Of a stretch of 63,682 nucleotides of DNA, positions 8,400 through 17,689 are shown in pieces. Within the stretch, counting starts at the first letter, position 1. Each line of letters starts with the position of its first letter. The notes beneath the pieces were generated by a model that worked only from the letters and a program-made list of their open reading frames with translations, searched no databases and had not been told where the DNA came from. The stretch is from JBAYJY01 sp041664945 (GTDB lineage: Bacteria; UBP15; UBA6099): the NCBI GenBank assembly GCA_041664945.1, contig JBAYJY010000005.1, positions 1 to 63,682 of the forward strand, in the 5' to 3' direction. The position numbers and the translations under genes were made by a program.

Positions 8400-9494
8400 T
8401 CACTGGTGAGCGATGACGCGGTTCCTTCCGCAGGCCTTCGCGAGATACAACGCCTGATCCGCTTTGTTTATCACGCCCGCCGCGTCATCCGCGTCGTCGG
8501 GATACACCGCGACTCCGATGCTTATCGTAATAGTCCGCGAAATCTCCTCGCCGTCGGAATAAAATGTGAACGGCGTCGAGCCGACCGCTTCACGAACGAG
8601 CTCGGCCTTCGCCACGGCCTCTTTTTTTTCTATATTCGTCAACAGAACGGTAAACTCTTCGCCTCCGAAACGGCAGACGATGCCCGAACTGTCAGCCGCA
8701 TTCCTGAGCCGCTCGCCCAAGGCTATAAGAACCTGATCGCCGGCCGGATGTCCGTGCATGTCGTTGATCTGCTTGAAGTGGTCCAGGTCCGCCATCAGCA
8801 TCGCCACGGACGAGTTGCGGTGAGTCGCTCGGCTCATGTCGCGGTCCAGTCGGTTCATGAAATACCTGCGGTTGAACAGGCCGGTCAATTCATCGGTAGT
8901 CGCGAGCTGATACAGCTTCGAGTTATCGAGCGCCACGGCGCAGTAGTTGGTGATCGTCGTCAGGAACTGCCATTCGCCCCTTCCGTATTCGAGGTTTTTC
9001 GGTTTGCAGATCATAAGAAAACCGATTTCCTTGTTTTTGAGGACGAGCGGAATAAAAGAAGTCTGAAGGCTTTTAATAAAACCGAGGTTCGAGAAATAGC
9101 TGCTCCATTCGTCGGAGCCGACCACTTCGTCCCACCTCGTGTTCTCGTTGATGTCGAAAGGCACGTTGAGCTGGTCGGCCACCTGCTCTTCGGCGCCGCG
9201 TTCCCTGTAGCGCAGCATAAGCCCCGTCCGTTCGTCGAAAAGCGCTATCATGCAGAATCGCACCACGGAGAAAAAATCCATGATCAGATCCACTACCATC
9301 TCCTGAATCTCATGCCAGTCCATCACGAACGTGATCCGGCGCATCATGGAATAGAGAAGGTCGAGCTCTCGTTCCTTCTCGTCGATGCTGTTCTTAAGTT
9401 CTGCGTTTTCGTGGATTAATTCGGACGCGATCGTGCGAAGAACGCTAAAGTCCTTCTCAAGATGACCATAGGAGCTATCCTGATCCGAAGCCAT
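8400..9494 (-). CDS. Diguanylate cyclase with GAF sensor domain
   Basis: The 364-residue cytoplasmic protein has a short N-terminal coiled coil (about 10-45), a GAF-type sensor (about 60-185) and a GGDEF domain (about 195-360). The active-site loop reads FGGEEF, the GGEEF form used by active cyclases, so c-di-GMP synthesis is likely. The RxxD inhibitory I-site normally found five residues upstream is replaced (DSSG), which predicts weak product inhibition. I chose ATG 9494 over the TTG at 9500. A PilZ-receiver protein at 16796 is the nearest possible c-di-GMP effector. Confidence 0.9.
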   Translation of the reverse strand: MASDQDSSYGHLEKDFSVLRTIASELIHENAELKNSIDEKERELDLLYSMMRRITFVMDWHEIQEMVVDLIMDFFSVVRFCMIALFDERTGLMLRYRERGAEEQVADQLNVPFDINENTRWDEVVGSDEWSSYFSNLGFIKSLQTSFIPLVLKNKEIGFLMICKPKNLEYGRGEWQFLTTITNYCAVALDNSKLYQLATTDELTGLFNRRYFMNRLDRDMSRATHRNSSVAMLMADLDHFKQINDMHGHPAGDQVLIALGERLRNAADSSGIVCRFGGEEFTVLLTNIEKKEAVAKAELVREAVGSTPFTFYSDGEEISRTITISIGVAVYPDDADDAAGVINKADQALYLAKACGRNRVIAHQ

Positions 9495-9668
9495 AACCAA
9501 CCCGGCGCAATTTGTTTTGATTTCGAAACCACGCGCAACGGCGGCGATTTCGAAACTATTGTCTCTTTAGACAAAGCATATAGACTTTCGGCCCCGGACC
9601 CGGCCGAAAAACGCTTTGACCGTTTATCCGGGGCCTTTCGTCTAATACCCTGCTCTATCGCGCGTTTC

Positions 9669-10850
9669 TTAAAGCAGACAGGTGATCTTGCAGTCTGTCC
9701 GGTTCGTGCGCAGCCTGACTATGTTTTCCGGAACCTGCGCGAGCTTGATCCTCTTCGTGACCATTCTCGTCATGTCCATGCCGGAAGCCATGCAGTTGAT
9801 GACGCGCGGGAACGTGCCGTCTCCGGAGTGGCCCTGAGCGCCGATAATCTCCGCGCGGCGAACCTGGAGCACCTCGCCCGTAACCGGCATCTTGGCGTCC
9901 GCGCGGGCTACGACGACTATCGTCGCATTGCACGAGCGGCCTTCCCATACAGCCTGCTCGATGAGCGGATAAACCTGCGTGGGCAGTCCGGTCGCCTCGA
10001 GATAGAGATCCGCGCCATGCCCGTCTGTATATTTCAAAACTTTTTCAACGAAATTCTCTTTGAGCGGATTGATGACATAGTCCGCGCCGAGCGCCTTGGC
10101 CATCTTCGCGCGGCTCGGTTCGGGTTCGGACATGATTACCGCCGCGGCTCCCATTCGCTTCAATATCGCTGTCGCCGCCTGGCCTACCGGCCCGCCGCCG
10201 CATATCACAACGAAGTCGCCCGGAAGAATGCCTTTCCCGCGCTGCACAACCGCGTTGTATGCCACGCACGTCGGCTCCACAAGGCTGCCGGCTATGAACA
10301 GCTCATCGCCCTTATAGTTCTTTCTCAGCGCTTCGAGACTCCACACGACGCGGTCCGGAACGACTATGTACTTCGCGAACGCTCCGTTGACGTTGAACCC
10401 GATCTCATCGAGCTTCTCGCAGTGGTTCGGATAACCGTCCGCGCAGGGCCGGCAGCGTCCGCACCACAGCATCTCTTCAGCCGTGACCGCTTCGCCGGCC
10501 TTGAACGGCTTGCCCGTCCGCTTGCTGATCGCGCCGGGGCCGCTCTTCACCACTATGCCGCTGAACTCGTGTCCCAGCGTGGCGGGGAATCCCGTGAGCC
10601 CCGGATACCAGATATAACCCTTATTGTCGGGCTGCGCCATGTGCACGTCTGAACCGCAGATGCCGCACGCCTTAACCTCTATCAAAACCTCGTTCGGACC
10701 CGGTTCGGGAACTTCGACATCCTCAATTTTCAAAACCGGATTCTTCCAGACCAGGCTTCCTAAATAGGTCTGTACGCCGTCGATGTCCTTTGCGCCAAGC
10801 TTGAAGCCCGGCTTCGGAGCCCATTTCGCATGTAATCTCACCGCTTTCAT
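9669..10850 (-). CDS. Zinc-dependent MDR dehydrogenase, scyllo-inosose 3-dehydrogenase-like
   Basis: The 393-residue cytoplasmic medium-chain alcohol dehydrogenase has the catalytic zinc motif CGICGSDVHM, GHEFSGIVV, a structural zinc lobe (CGRCRPCADGYPNHC) and the Rossmann motif GGGPVG for NAD(P). Long stretches (MKAVRLHAKW at the start, YPGLTGFPATLGHEFSG, GFNVNGAFA, AGSLVEPT, ARADAKMPVTGEV, SQGHSG-like GAQGHSGDG, FPRVINCMASGMDMT) match my memory of the Thermotoga scyllo-inosose 3-dehydrogenase of inositol breakdown. No other inositol genes are present here, so the substrate stays tentative. It has a strong GGGAGG ribosome binding site. A hairpin with an eight-base-pair stem (TTTCGGCC and its complement, about 9592-9615) lies downstream. 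Confidence 0.85.
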   Translation of the reverse strand: MKAVRLHAKWAPKPGFKLGAKDIDGVQTYLGSLVWKNPVLKIEDVEVPEPGPNEVLIEVKACGICGSDVHMAQPDNKGYIWYPGLTGFPATLGHEFSGIVVKSGPGAISKRTGKPFKAGEAVTAEEMLWCGRCRPCADGYPNHCEKLDEIGFNVNGAFAKYIVVPDRVVWSLEALRKNYKGDELFIAGSLVEPTCVAYNAVVQRGKGILPGDFVVICGGGPVGQAATAILKRMGAAAVIMSEPEPSRAKMAKALGADYVINPLKENFVEKVLKYTDGHGADLYLEATGLPTQVYPLIEQAVWEGRSCNATIVVVARADAKMPVTGEVLQVRRAEIIGAQGHSGDGTFPRVINCMASGMDMTRMVTKRIKLAQVPENIVRLRTNRTDCKITCLL

Positions 10851-10949
10851 TCGTAATCCCTCCCAGAGATAATTATCGCCGGGCAGACCCCGGCGGTTGA
10901 ACTCAATTTAAATCGGATTGTTTCGCCGCGCCCGCCAATCGCGCCTGCG

Positions 10950-13541
10950 TCACCGCCAGAACTTGACGACATCGCCCGGTTCCCTGTAAACCGTCTTGAC
11001 GACGTCGTGCCTCACCGGCGTTTTTATCAAATGAAAATAATCGAGGATGACGTTGCTGACCCTGAAGCAGTAATCATCAAACGCGCGCGACTTGATGTCG
11101 TTTATCTGGCTGTACTGCAGCGTCGACGACACCGCGCCGTCCAGAAAACCGGTCCCGACCAGCTCATCGTCGTAAAGCGGCTTCTTTTCCCCGACAAGGA
11201 TTACCCGCGTTTCTATCGGATAATCGCCTTCCACATAGTCTTTCTTCTTCAGGCCTTTGTAGCGCGTATTTACCTTGTCGGTCAAATGCTGGCGGCCTAT
11301 TTTCCCTATGTAAACAATATCGGCAGGATACTTGTTCAACATCTTCTGGACGTATGCGTCGGCGGTTTTCTCACGATAGGTCGTGAATGCGAGATTCTCT
11401 TCCGGCACGACTACGTTGAAGTATCCGGATTCTGAAAGCGATTTTACAAGCCGTTTTGTATAAGTCTCGGCGGGCGTCGGCGTCCAGCGCTCGGTGCCCG
11501 GCAGATTCTCGAACGGCAGAACCAGAACAGTCCGTTTGTGGTAGTTCGATTTGAACACTTCGTAAAAATCGAGCGGCGCCACTGGCGTCAGCGACATCAG
11601 CGGAACCTCCGCGTCAACTCCGGAAACCCTGAAATAGGGTTCAAGTTCGGTGTCTTTCGGCAAGTGGATAGGTTCGAAGCTAAGCCCGGATTTATCTACC
11701 AGGAAACTGAAATTCGAGATAATGGTATCATTGTGAGGATCGAGCTTGAGCGCTCGGTGGGCGAGTTCCTGAGCGTTCATGAAATCGCCTTTTTCAAAAT
11801 AACAGATCGAGATGTTGTTCAAAACGCCGGCCTTGAGACACCCGAGTTCTATGGCCTTGGTCAGGAGTTGAACGCCGGCGTCGCAGTCGCCGAGCAGAAC
11901 CTTGACCGAACCGAGATTGGCTGCGGCGCAACCGTTTGCGGCGTCTGAAGCGATCGCCTTTTCGAACTCCTCGCGCGCCATTTCCGGCCTTTTGAGAAGC
12001 TGGTCCACATAGCCGAGACTATTGCGGGCGGTTGAGTGGCCGGGGTTTTCATTCAACACTTCTCTGTACGCCGCCGCGGCCTGATGCAGAAATCCGCGCT
12101 GCTCGTCAACCATGCCCCTGACCGTTTTGAAATCGATATTATCGGGATAAATAGCAAGCGCCCGCTCGATGTTGCGTTCCGCGTTATCCGGATCGCCGAC
12201 CTTGAGATCGTATTTCGCGGCGCGGTAGAATTCCGTCGCTCGCTGCTCGGCCAAGGCCTCGCGTTTCGCGCGTTCGATTTTCGCCGCTTCTTCTTTCGTC
12301 GGCTCCGGCGCCGGAGCGGGCTTGATGGATTTTCGCGTATATTCCGGCGAGCCGGCGTCAGCGGATTTGCGTTCCGGGACATTCGCCGCGGAGAGCAAAA
12401 CCGCCTCTTCCGCCGGGGCGGGCTGCGGCGCGGCCTTAACTGGCTCAGCCTTTGGCTGCTTGGCAACCTGCGCCGGTTCCGGCCTCGGTTTTTTCGCTTC
12501 CGGCTGCTTTTTAGCCGCCGGCTCGGCGGGTTTCGGCTTCTCCGCCGGCTTCGTCTGCGTTCTCATGCGCGGCTGCGGCGCATTATTCTCCGCCGCGGGC
12601 GCGGAAGCGACAGCGGTCGGGGCGGCTGGCTCGGCGGCGGCAGGAGCCTGAGCCGCGCTTGGCGTTTCCTGCGGCTGTTGCGCCATCGCCGGCGCTTCGC
12701 CCTCCGGTTTCGGCTTCAGCGTCATTTCCTTCGGCAACCCCTTCAGCGTTCCTTCGGCATACGTGTTGGCCGCCTGCTTTTCCCTTTCCGCTTTGAGAAA
12801 CTCGTAATTTCTTTTGAATTGCTCATTCTGCGGATCGAACTTCATCACTTCTTCCATTTGCTTGATCGCGTCGTCATATTTACCCAGCTTATAGTACGCG
12901 AACGCCAGATTGTTTCGCGGCAGCGGATAGTCGGGCGCGAGCTCCACGGCCTTTTCGTGATAGGCCACGGCGTTCTTAAAATCGCCGCGTTCCGTATATA
13001 CGTTCCCAAGATTGACGTAGGCCGTCAGCAGCTTGTCGTTCAGCGAAATCGCCGTTCGAAGCTCTTTTTCCGCTTCGTCATAATTTTTCATGAGATAATA
13101 ATTCTGCCCGATGTTATTGTGCAGAATCGCCAGGTCGGGACTTTCGGCCGGCGTGAGAGCAAGCGACTGCTTGAACGATTCGATCGAGTTCTGGTAATCG
13201 CCTTTGGCGTTATAGCAAACGCCCAATCCGCTTTGCGCCTCCGCCAGCTTCGGGTCCAGTTCAACCGCTTTCTTGAGGTATTTGAAAGCTTCCTCATACT
13301 TCGCGGCGTCAATGAAAGCGAGCCCAAGCGCATTCTGATAAAACGCGTTTTCGGGCTCCTTTTCGACAGCGCTCGTCAATTCGGCGATAGCCTCTGACTG
13401 TCTGTTTTCCTGCTGAAGCTGAAGCGCCTTTTGGTAATGATCCCAGCCGGTCTGGGCTAAAATGCGCGGCGTCGCTACAGCCAGCAGCAACATCGCCAGC
13501 CCTGCGATCAGCCCGACGCGATACTTTTTGGATAAACTCAT
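10950..13541 (-). CDS. Exported TPR-repeat protein with Pro/Ala linker
   Basis: The 863-residue protein starts with a signal or anchor segment (residues 8-29, ending RILAQ). About six tetratricopeptide repeats follow at 31-250, then a low-complexity Pro/Ala/Lys/Glu linker at about 265-430, and a second TPR block at about 430-650. The C-terminal 200 residues begin with a VLVLPFENL strand. That opening is reminiscent of TolB/CsgG-like lipoprotein domains that build on a conserved LPFENL-type motif. A GAGGTGAGG ribosome binding site precedes ATG 13541. It probably scaffolds an envelope complex; the partner is unknown. It lies 124 bp after the zinc-ribbon TPR gene on the same strand. Confidence 0.75.
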   Translation of the reverse strand: MSLSKKYRVGLIAGLAMLLLAVATPRILAQTGWDHYQKALQLQQENRQSEAIAELTSAVEKEPENAFYQNALGLAFIDAAKYEEAFKYLKKAVELDPKLAEAQSGLGVCYNAKGDYQNSIESFKQSLALTPAESPDLAILHNNIGQNYYLMKNYDEAEKELRTAISLNDKLLTAYVNLGNVYTERGDFKNAVAYHEKAVELAPDYPLPRNNLAFAYYKLGKYDDAIKQMEEVMKFDPQNEQFKRNYEFLKAEREKQAANTYAEGTLKGLPKEMTLKPKPEGEAPAMAQQPQETPSAAQAPAAAEPAAPTAVASAPAAENNAPQPRMRTQTKPAEKPKPAEPAAKKQPEAKKPRPEPAQVAKQPKAEPVKAAPQPAPAEEAVLLSAANVPERKSADAGSPEYTRKSIKPAPAPEPTKEEAAKIERAKREALAEQRATEFYRAAKYDLKVGDPDNAERNIERALAIYPDNIDFKTVRGMVDEQRGFLHQAAAAYREVLNENPGHSTARNSLGYVDQLLKRPEMAREEFEKAIASDAANGCAAANLGSVKVLLGDCDAGVQLLTKAIELGCLKAGVLNNISICYFEKGDFMNAQELAHRALKLDPHNDTIISNFSFLVDKSGLSFEPIHLPKDTELEPYFRVSGVDAEVPLMSLTPVAPLDFYEVFKSNYHKRTVLVLPFENLPGTERWTPTPAETYTKRLVKSLSESGYFNVVVPEENLAFTTYREKTADAYVQKMLNKYPADIVYIGKIGRQHLTDKVNTRYKGLKKKDYVEGDYPIETRVILVGEKKPLYDDELVGTGFLDGAVSSTLQYSQINDIKSRAFDDYCFRVSNVILDYFHLIKTPVRHDVVKTVYREPGDVVKFWR

Positions 13542-13665
13542 CCCCTCACCTCGGCATATGCTTTTCGGTTATATTACGAACGTGAAAACTCTCCAATGAC
13601 GCAAATGGCGGCTTGCCGCCTCTATTAATAATACTTCAGACAATAACATTACTAGATATCAGATG

Positions 13666-15717
13666 TTATTGCAAGTTCTCAAGAGCCTTGCGGGCGGCCG
13701 GCGCCGCATCATTCACCGGATTCGCATCGATCCCTTTCCGGTACCACTCCCTCGCCTTCTCTTTGTCCCTGTAACGGTCCCGGTAAAGATTCCCGATATA
13801 AATATATGCGATCGTCTGGTCCTGCCGCGCGGCGATCGCTTTTTTGTAATAAACGAGCGCTTTTTCCAATTCGCGGCGCGCCTCGTAAAGCTTTGCGACC
13901 TTGATCTGAAGATCGAAGTTCTGCGGCTGCAGGTCCGCCGAGACCGCAAGATGCGCGACCGCGTCGCCGTACCGCCCGACCTGCAAATAGGCTTCCCCGG
14001 CCTTGAGTTGAAGGACCGGATCGGACTTGTTGCGGTTCAGCGCCTTGAGCGCTTCCTCGTAAGCCGCCGCCGCCTTGCTGTGCCGGTGATGAATGGAATG
14101 CTGGTTCCCTATGTATATCAGGGATTTGGAGAACCTGTCACGCGCTTTCATGTCGGACGGCCGGTAACTCAAATATCTGCGGTATTGGTCCGTCGCCCGC
14201 CAGTAATCCTTGCTGTTGTAGTAAAAATTGCCGAGGTCGAGACGCGCGTCCGGAAACTCCGGCTGCTCCTTTATCACGCCCAGATAGAGCGCAAGCGCAT
14301 CCTTAAGCTTGTTCTGTTCCCAATAACTCTTCGCAAGCGCTTTCCGGCATAAATAATCCGGCGCCTGAACTTCGATGCAGACTTTGAGCCGCTTCTCTCC
14401 GGCGTCCGGCCGGCCCGCCATTCTGAGCAGCGCGTTCTCGCTGTAGTACCAGCGCGCGGGCGATATCCTCGCGAAAAGAAACAAAACCAGCATGACCGTT
14501 CCGGCGACGATCATAAGCGCCCCGACGCTTTCCGGTATCTGAATTTCTATATGTTTAAATTTATTGGCGTACCTGCGGGCCGTTCTGAAAATCACGAGCG
14601 CGCTCAGCAGCGTGAACAACATGCCGGCGCCGGTGACGCTGAGAAAAAACCCGAGCCACGACGTCGCGGCTTTCCCAGCCTGAACGTGTTTGACTGCGGC
14701 GAGTTCGCCGGGCGTCACAAGCCGCGACTTTCCCGGCGCTCCATTCACGACAACCTGCCCGGCTGCCGGATTTGCCGTCTGCCGCGCGACTATCGGCGGC
14801 CTGCCGGGCGCAACGGGATTCGGAATCTGCGCCGTTCCGCTCGCGGGCAGCATTTCCACCTTCTTTATCAACTGCAACTGCGGAAGCGGGTCGTTCGGCA
14901 GCGCCACGGCGCGATTCTGCAGATACTGATCGTACACAGGCCCGATTCCCTGCTTCGCGTTCAAATGCCTCAAGCCGAGAAGCAGCGTCCCCGCGGTCAG
15001 CAGTATCGATATAAAAGCGAGCGCCTGCATGAACGTCACAATTCGTTTGGGATAGATCGTCAGCGCGAGGTTGATTGCGAACACCGCGGCTATAAGCGAG
15101 CCGACGGTCAGCCACGGCGCCATATACACGCGATCCGTAAAAAGGAAAATCACTGGCAGCCTGAACGCGGAAAGCGGCTCGCCGTCGTAAAAATAGAACC
15201 AGGGAAGAGCCAGAGCCGGCAGCAGCAGCAGCGTTCCGAGCGCCAGCCAGAAAACCGGCTCCTTGTAAATCGGCCCCAGTTTTTTTCTCTTCTTTTTCTT
15301 CTTATCAGCGGCTTCAGCCAACATTGCGGCTACGAAAGCCTCCTCGTCATCCGGGAGGGCGGCCGTTTCCGCCGGCGGCTCCGGCTGGCTATTTTGTTTC
15401 GGCTTGAGCTTCTCGAGCTTTTGCGCTTCCCGGGCCGCGAATTCCGCCTGTTGCGCGCTTTCCTGAGAAAAACCGAGCCCGGTGATTTTCTCGCCCGTGC
15501 GCCTGTCTTTCGACGGGTCGAACATTTCCATGCCGGAAGCGCCCGCGCCGTCGGGTTCCAGGCCGATGCTTGGTCCGGGCTTAAAAGCGGCAGGCGGCGG
15601 ACCCGGAATATTCGGAATTTCGGGCGCTGAAGCCAATGGAACGGCCGGAGTTCCGCATTTCCCGCAAAACTTACGTCCGTCGGGAATCGTGTTCCCGCAA
15701 TTATCGCATATCAGCAT
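13666..15717 (-). CDS. Zinc-ribbon, five-helix membrane protein with C-terminal TPRs
   Basis: The 683-residue protein opens with a double CxxC zinc ribbon (Cys4, Cys7, Cys18, Cys21). A charged, Pro-rich linker follows, then about five transmembrane helices between residues 150 and 420, with a non-membrane stretch rich in Asn, Pro and Gly between helices 3 and 4. A C-terminal run of five or six TPRs (about 440-680) includes Tyr-rich repeats such as YLSYRPSDMKARD. The architecture implies an inner-membrane protein with a cytosolic metal ribbon and a scaffold domain. I do not recognise a named family. A short GGCGG/CCGCC hairpin follows in the intergenic DNA at about 13607-13620. Confidence 0.72.
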   Translation of the reverse strand: MLICDNCGNTIPDGRKFCGKCGTPAVPLASAPEIPNIPGPPPAAFKPGPSIGLEPDGAGASGMEMFDPSKDRRTGEKITGLGFSQESAQQAEFAAREAQKLEKLKPKQNSQPEPPAETAALPDDEEAFVAAMLAEAADKKKKKRKKLGPIYKEPVFWLALGTLLLLPALALPWFYFYDGEPLSAFRLPVIFLFTDRVYMAPWLTVGSLIAAVFAINLALTIYPKRIVTFMQALAFISILLTAGTLLLGLRHLNAKQGIGPVYDQYLQNRAVALPNDPLPQLQLIKKVEMLPASGTAQIPNPVAPGRPPIVARQTANPAAGQVVVNGAPGKSRLVTPGELAAVKHVQAGKAATSWLGFFLSVTGAGMLFTLLSALVIFRTARRYANKFKHIEIQIPESVGALMIVAGTVMLVLFLFARISPARWYYSENALLRMAGRPDAGEKRLKVCIEVQAPDYLCRKALAKSYWEQNKLKDALALYLGVIKEQPEFPDARLDLGNFYYNSKDYWRATDQYRRYLSYRPSDMKARDRFSKSLIYIGNQHSIHHRHSKAAAAYEEALKALNRNKSDPVLQLKAGEAYLQVGRYGDAVAHLAVSADLQPQNFDLQIKVAKLYEARRELEKALVYYKKAIAARQDQTIAYIYIGNLYRDRYRDKEKAREWYRKGIDANPVNDAAPAARKALENLQ

Positions 15718-15820
15718 CGCATTTCATCTCCGCATAAAACTCTGAACAACGCTCATTATACTACGGATGAAAAATCATTTATGCAGCCGCGTTATAAATA
15801 TTTGCAAACCGGGGCGTTTC

Positions 15821-16669
15821 CTAAATGCTGCGCGCGTAAATCAAAGTCGCAAATACCATCAGCCACGCGAGAACCGAGCAGACAATAATGGAATCCGAGA
15901 GAATCGCCTGAAGATGCTCACGGCCGGGAGCGCCGCGTTTGGCGACCGCAGCATATCGCCAAATCGCAATCCCGACGAACGGCGCGGTGGTCCACAGCCA
16001 GCTCGTGTGATATTTCTCAGGCCCGGCGCCGGAAAAACTGTAAACCGTATAGACGACAAACGTCGCCGCTCCCGCCGCCCGGAATGTCCATTCCTGCAAA
16101 GCGGACGCCGCTTCCGCGCCGTCTCCATAAAAACGCTTGCCCGAGACTACATAAAACGCAAGCAGGAACGCAGACGGATAGACCCAGGACGAAACAGCGA
16201 CGCCTATCGCCACGGCGCCGGCGAGAATTCTCAGAATCATCCCGCCGGAGATTATCGCCACTCCGGGAACGGAGAACCGCTTGAAAAACCACGAATACAA
16301 GAGCATGGCCGAGACATATGCCGCAACGATCGCTGAATAGGCGGCGCCGATAGATATCGAACACGCCGCCGCCCCAGCCGCCATCGCTACGGCCAAAGCC
16401 GCCATCGCTCCCCCGGACAACCGGCCCGCGGCATACGGCCTTTGTTTCTTTACGAAGTCCGCGCGGTCCTGCGCGGCATCTTTCAGATCGTTTATGATAT
16501 AAATCAGGCTCGCTGCGAAACAGAATCCGGCGAACGCCATCAATTCGCGTTTAAGCTCCAGCTCCCGGAAAGGAAACGCCTCCCCGGAGAAAAACAGCGG
16601 CGCGAGCGTCAGCAGGTTCTTCACCCAGTGCGCCGGCCGCATCGTTTTGATTAAATCCATTGGTCGCAT
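15821..16669 (-). CDS. UbiA-superfamily prenyltransferase (decaprenyl-phosphate phosphoribosyltransferase-like)
   Basis: The 282-residue integral membrane enzyme has about eight hydrophobic helices. The family motifs are MRPAHWVKNLL at the start, the first Asp motif NDLKDAAQDR, and KQRPYAAGRLS. The RP-x-W-x-KN opening and NDxxDxxxDR block are typical of the branch that includes phosphoribosyl-decaprenyl-phosphate synthase of arabinan biosynthesis. Other bacterial members of this branch have other polyprenyl substrates, so specificity is not settled. The frame is open to a TTG at 16747, but the extra 26 residues are hydrophilic; ATG 16669 or 16660 begins the conserved domain. No obvious ribosome binding site is seen for any choice. 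Confidence 0.82.
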   Translation of the reverse strand: MRPMDLIKTMRPAHWVKNLLTLAPLFFSGEAFPFRELELKRELMAFAGFCFAASLIYIINDLKDAAQDRADFVKKQRPYAAGRLSGGAMAALAVAMAAGAAACSISIGAAYSAIVAAYVSAMLLYSWFFKRFSVPGVAIISGGMILRILAGAVAIGVAVSSWVYPSAFLLAFYVVSGKRFYGDGAEAASALQEWTFRAAGAATFVVYTVYSFSGAGPEKYHTSWLWTTAPFVGIAIWRYAAVAKRGAPGREHLQAILSDSIIVCSVLAWLMVFATLIYARSI

Positions 16670-16795
16670 CGCTTGATTCAAGCTGTTTTCGTCATTAGCA
16701 TCTGGCGCCCGGGCTGATAAAAAATGCTTCAAACCGCCGGCGCCCAATCGCTCTTCGGGCTAATTCCGGCATCGGCGATAGGAATCCGGCCGTGG

Positions 16796-17566
16796 TTAAT
16801 TTTCTTCCGCGTTCATTTTGATGACTTTTCGGATTTTGCGGAGCAGGGATTCGGCGGTGAAAGGCTTCAATATATAACCGGAGGCGCCGTGCTGCATTGC
16901 CTGAAACACCTTGCTCTTCTCCCGGAGCACGGAAAGCATTATGACCGGAATACCTTTTGTCTCCGGAAAATCCTTGAGGAGCATTAGAGTCGAGAAGCCG
17001 TCGAGATCCGGCATGATGATATCGAGCAGAATCAGGTCCGGGCGCCATTCCTTCGCCTTCTCGATGCCGATATAGCCGTTGTTGGCGGTTATGACGTGGA
17101 AACTATCCGCGAAGATATCCTCAACGAGTTTGAGGACGACTTTATCGTCGTCGATTATCAGCATGTTGAGCCGGCGGCGGGCCGGGAGCGCTTTATCCGG
17201 TTCGATAATCTCATCGTGAACCTGCGATTTGAGGCGCTTGACCACGTAATCAAGAACGGCTCTTTCTTTATCCGGGCTGATTTTAACAAACTGGACGCCG
17301 ATGCGGAAACGGAAGCGCCCCATGGGCGGCTCTATTCGCTCGACCCAACGGACTTCTCCGAGTCCGATTACGGGTTTCGTGTCGCCCGGCAGCCCGAACT
17401 CGATCGACAGTTTCGCGCCTTCCAGTATGTCGTATTCAGAAAGCAGACAGATTCCGCCGGCGCTGATATTCTTAAGGCTCGCCATGCTGATGTCCATATT
17501 TTCGGGAACGCGGTATTTGACCATGCCCTTAACTTCAATACGCGGGAATTGTCGCTTGTCGCTCAT
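16796..17566 (-). CDS. PilZ domain-receiver fusion protein
   Basis: The 256-residue cytoplasmic protein combines an N-terminal PilZ domain (about 1-115) with a C-terminal CheY-like receiver (about 130-250). Both c-di-GMP-binding PilZ motifs are intact: RxxxR at residues 5-9 and NxSxxG at 33-38. The receiver has the acidic pair in LIIDDD, the phosphoacceptor in LLDIIMPDLDG and the Lys in ILKPF. It could integrate phosphorylation with c-di-GMP. The ATG at 17566 follows AGGAG; an open frame runs further back to 17620 but lacks such a site. It lies 123 bp after the giant barrel-like protein gene. Confidence 0.9.
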   Translation of the reverse strand: MSDKRQFPRIEVKGMVKYRVPENMDISMASLKNISAGGICLLSEYDILEGAKLSIEFGLPGDTKPVIGLGEVRWVERIEPPMGRFRFRIGVQFVKISPDKERAVLDYVVKRLKSQVHDEIIEPDKALPARRRLNMLIIDDDKVVLKLVEDIFADSFHVITANNGYIGIEKAKEWRPDLILLDIIMPDLDGFSTLMLLKDFPETKGIPVIMLSVLREKSKVFQAMQHGASGYILKPFTAESLLRKIRKVIKMNAEEN

Positions 17567-17689
17567 TTCAGTTCTCCTGTCGGTATGCCAAAACAAATAA
17601 AAGAGCAAAAACGTATTCATGTATATTAATAATGTCGCGCTTAAAAATCAATCAAAAAACAGCCGGACGGGAGAAAAAACATATAGCGG

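Noticed and set aside
12036..13397. Long plus-strand frame opposite the TPR protein
   Set aside because: Arg/Phe/Leu-rich antisense shadow of a GC-rich gene with no start signal or known domain.
13560..13665. Possible c-di-GMP (GEMM) riboswitch, because GACGCAAA is followed by a GGCGG hairpin
   Set aside because: The rest of the aptamer consensus, including the receptor loop, is absent.
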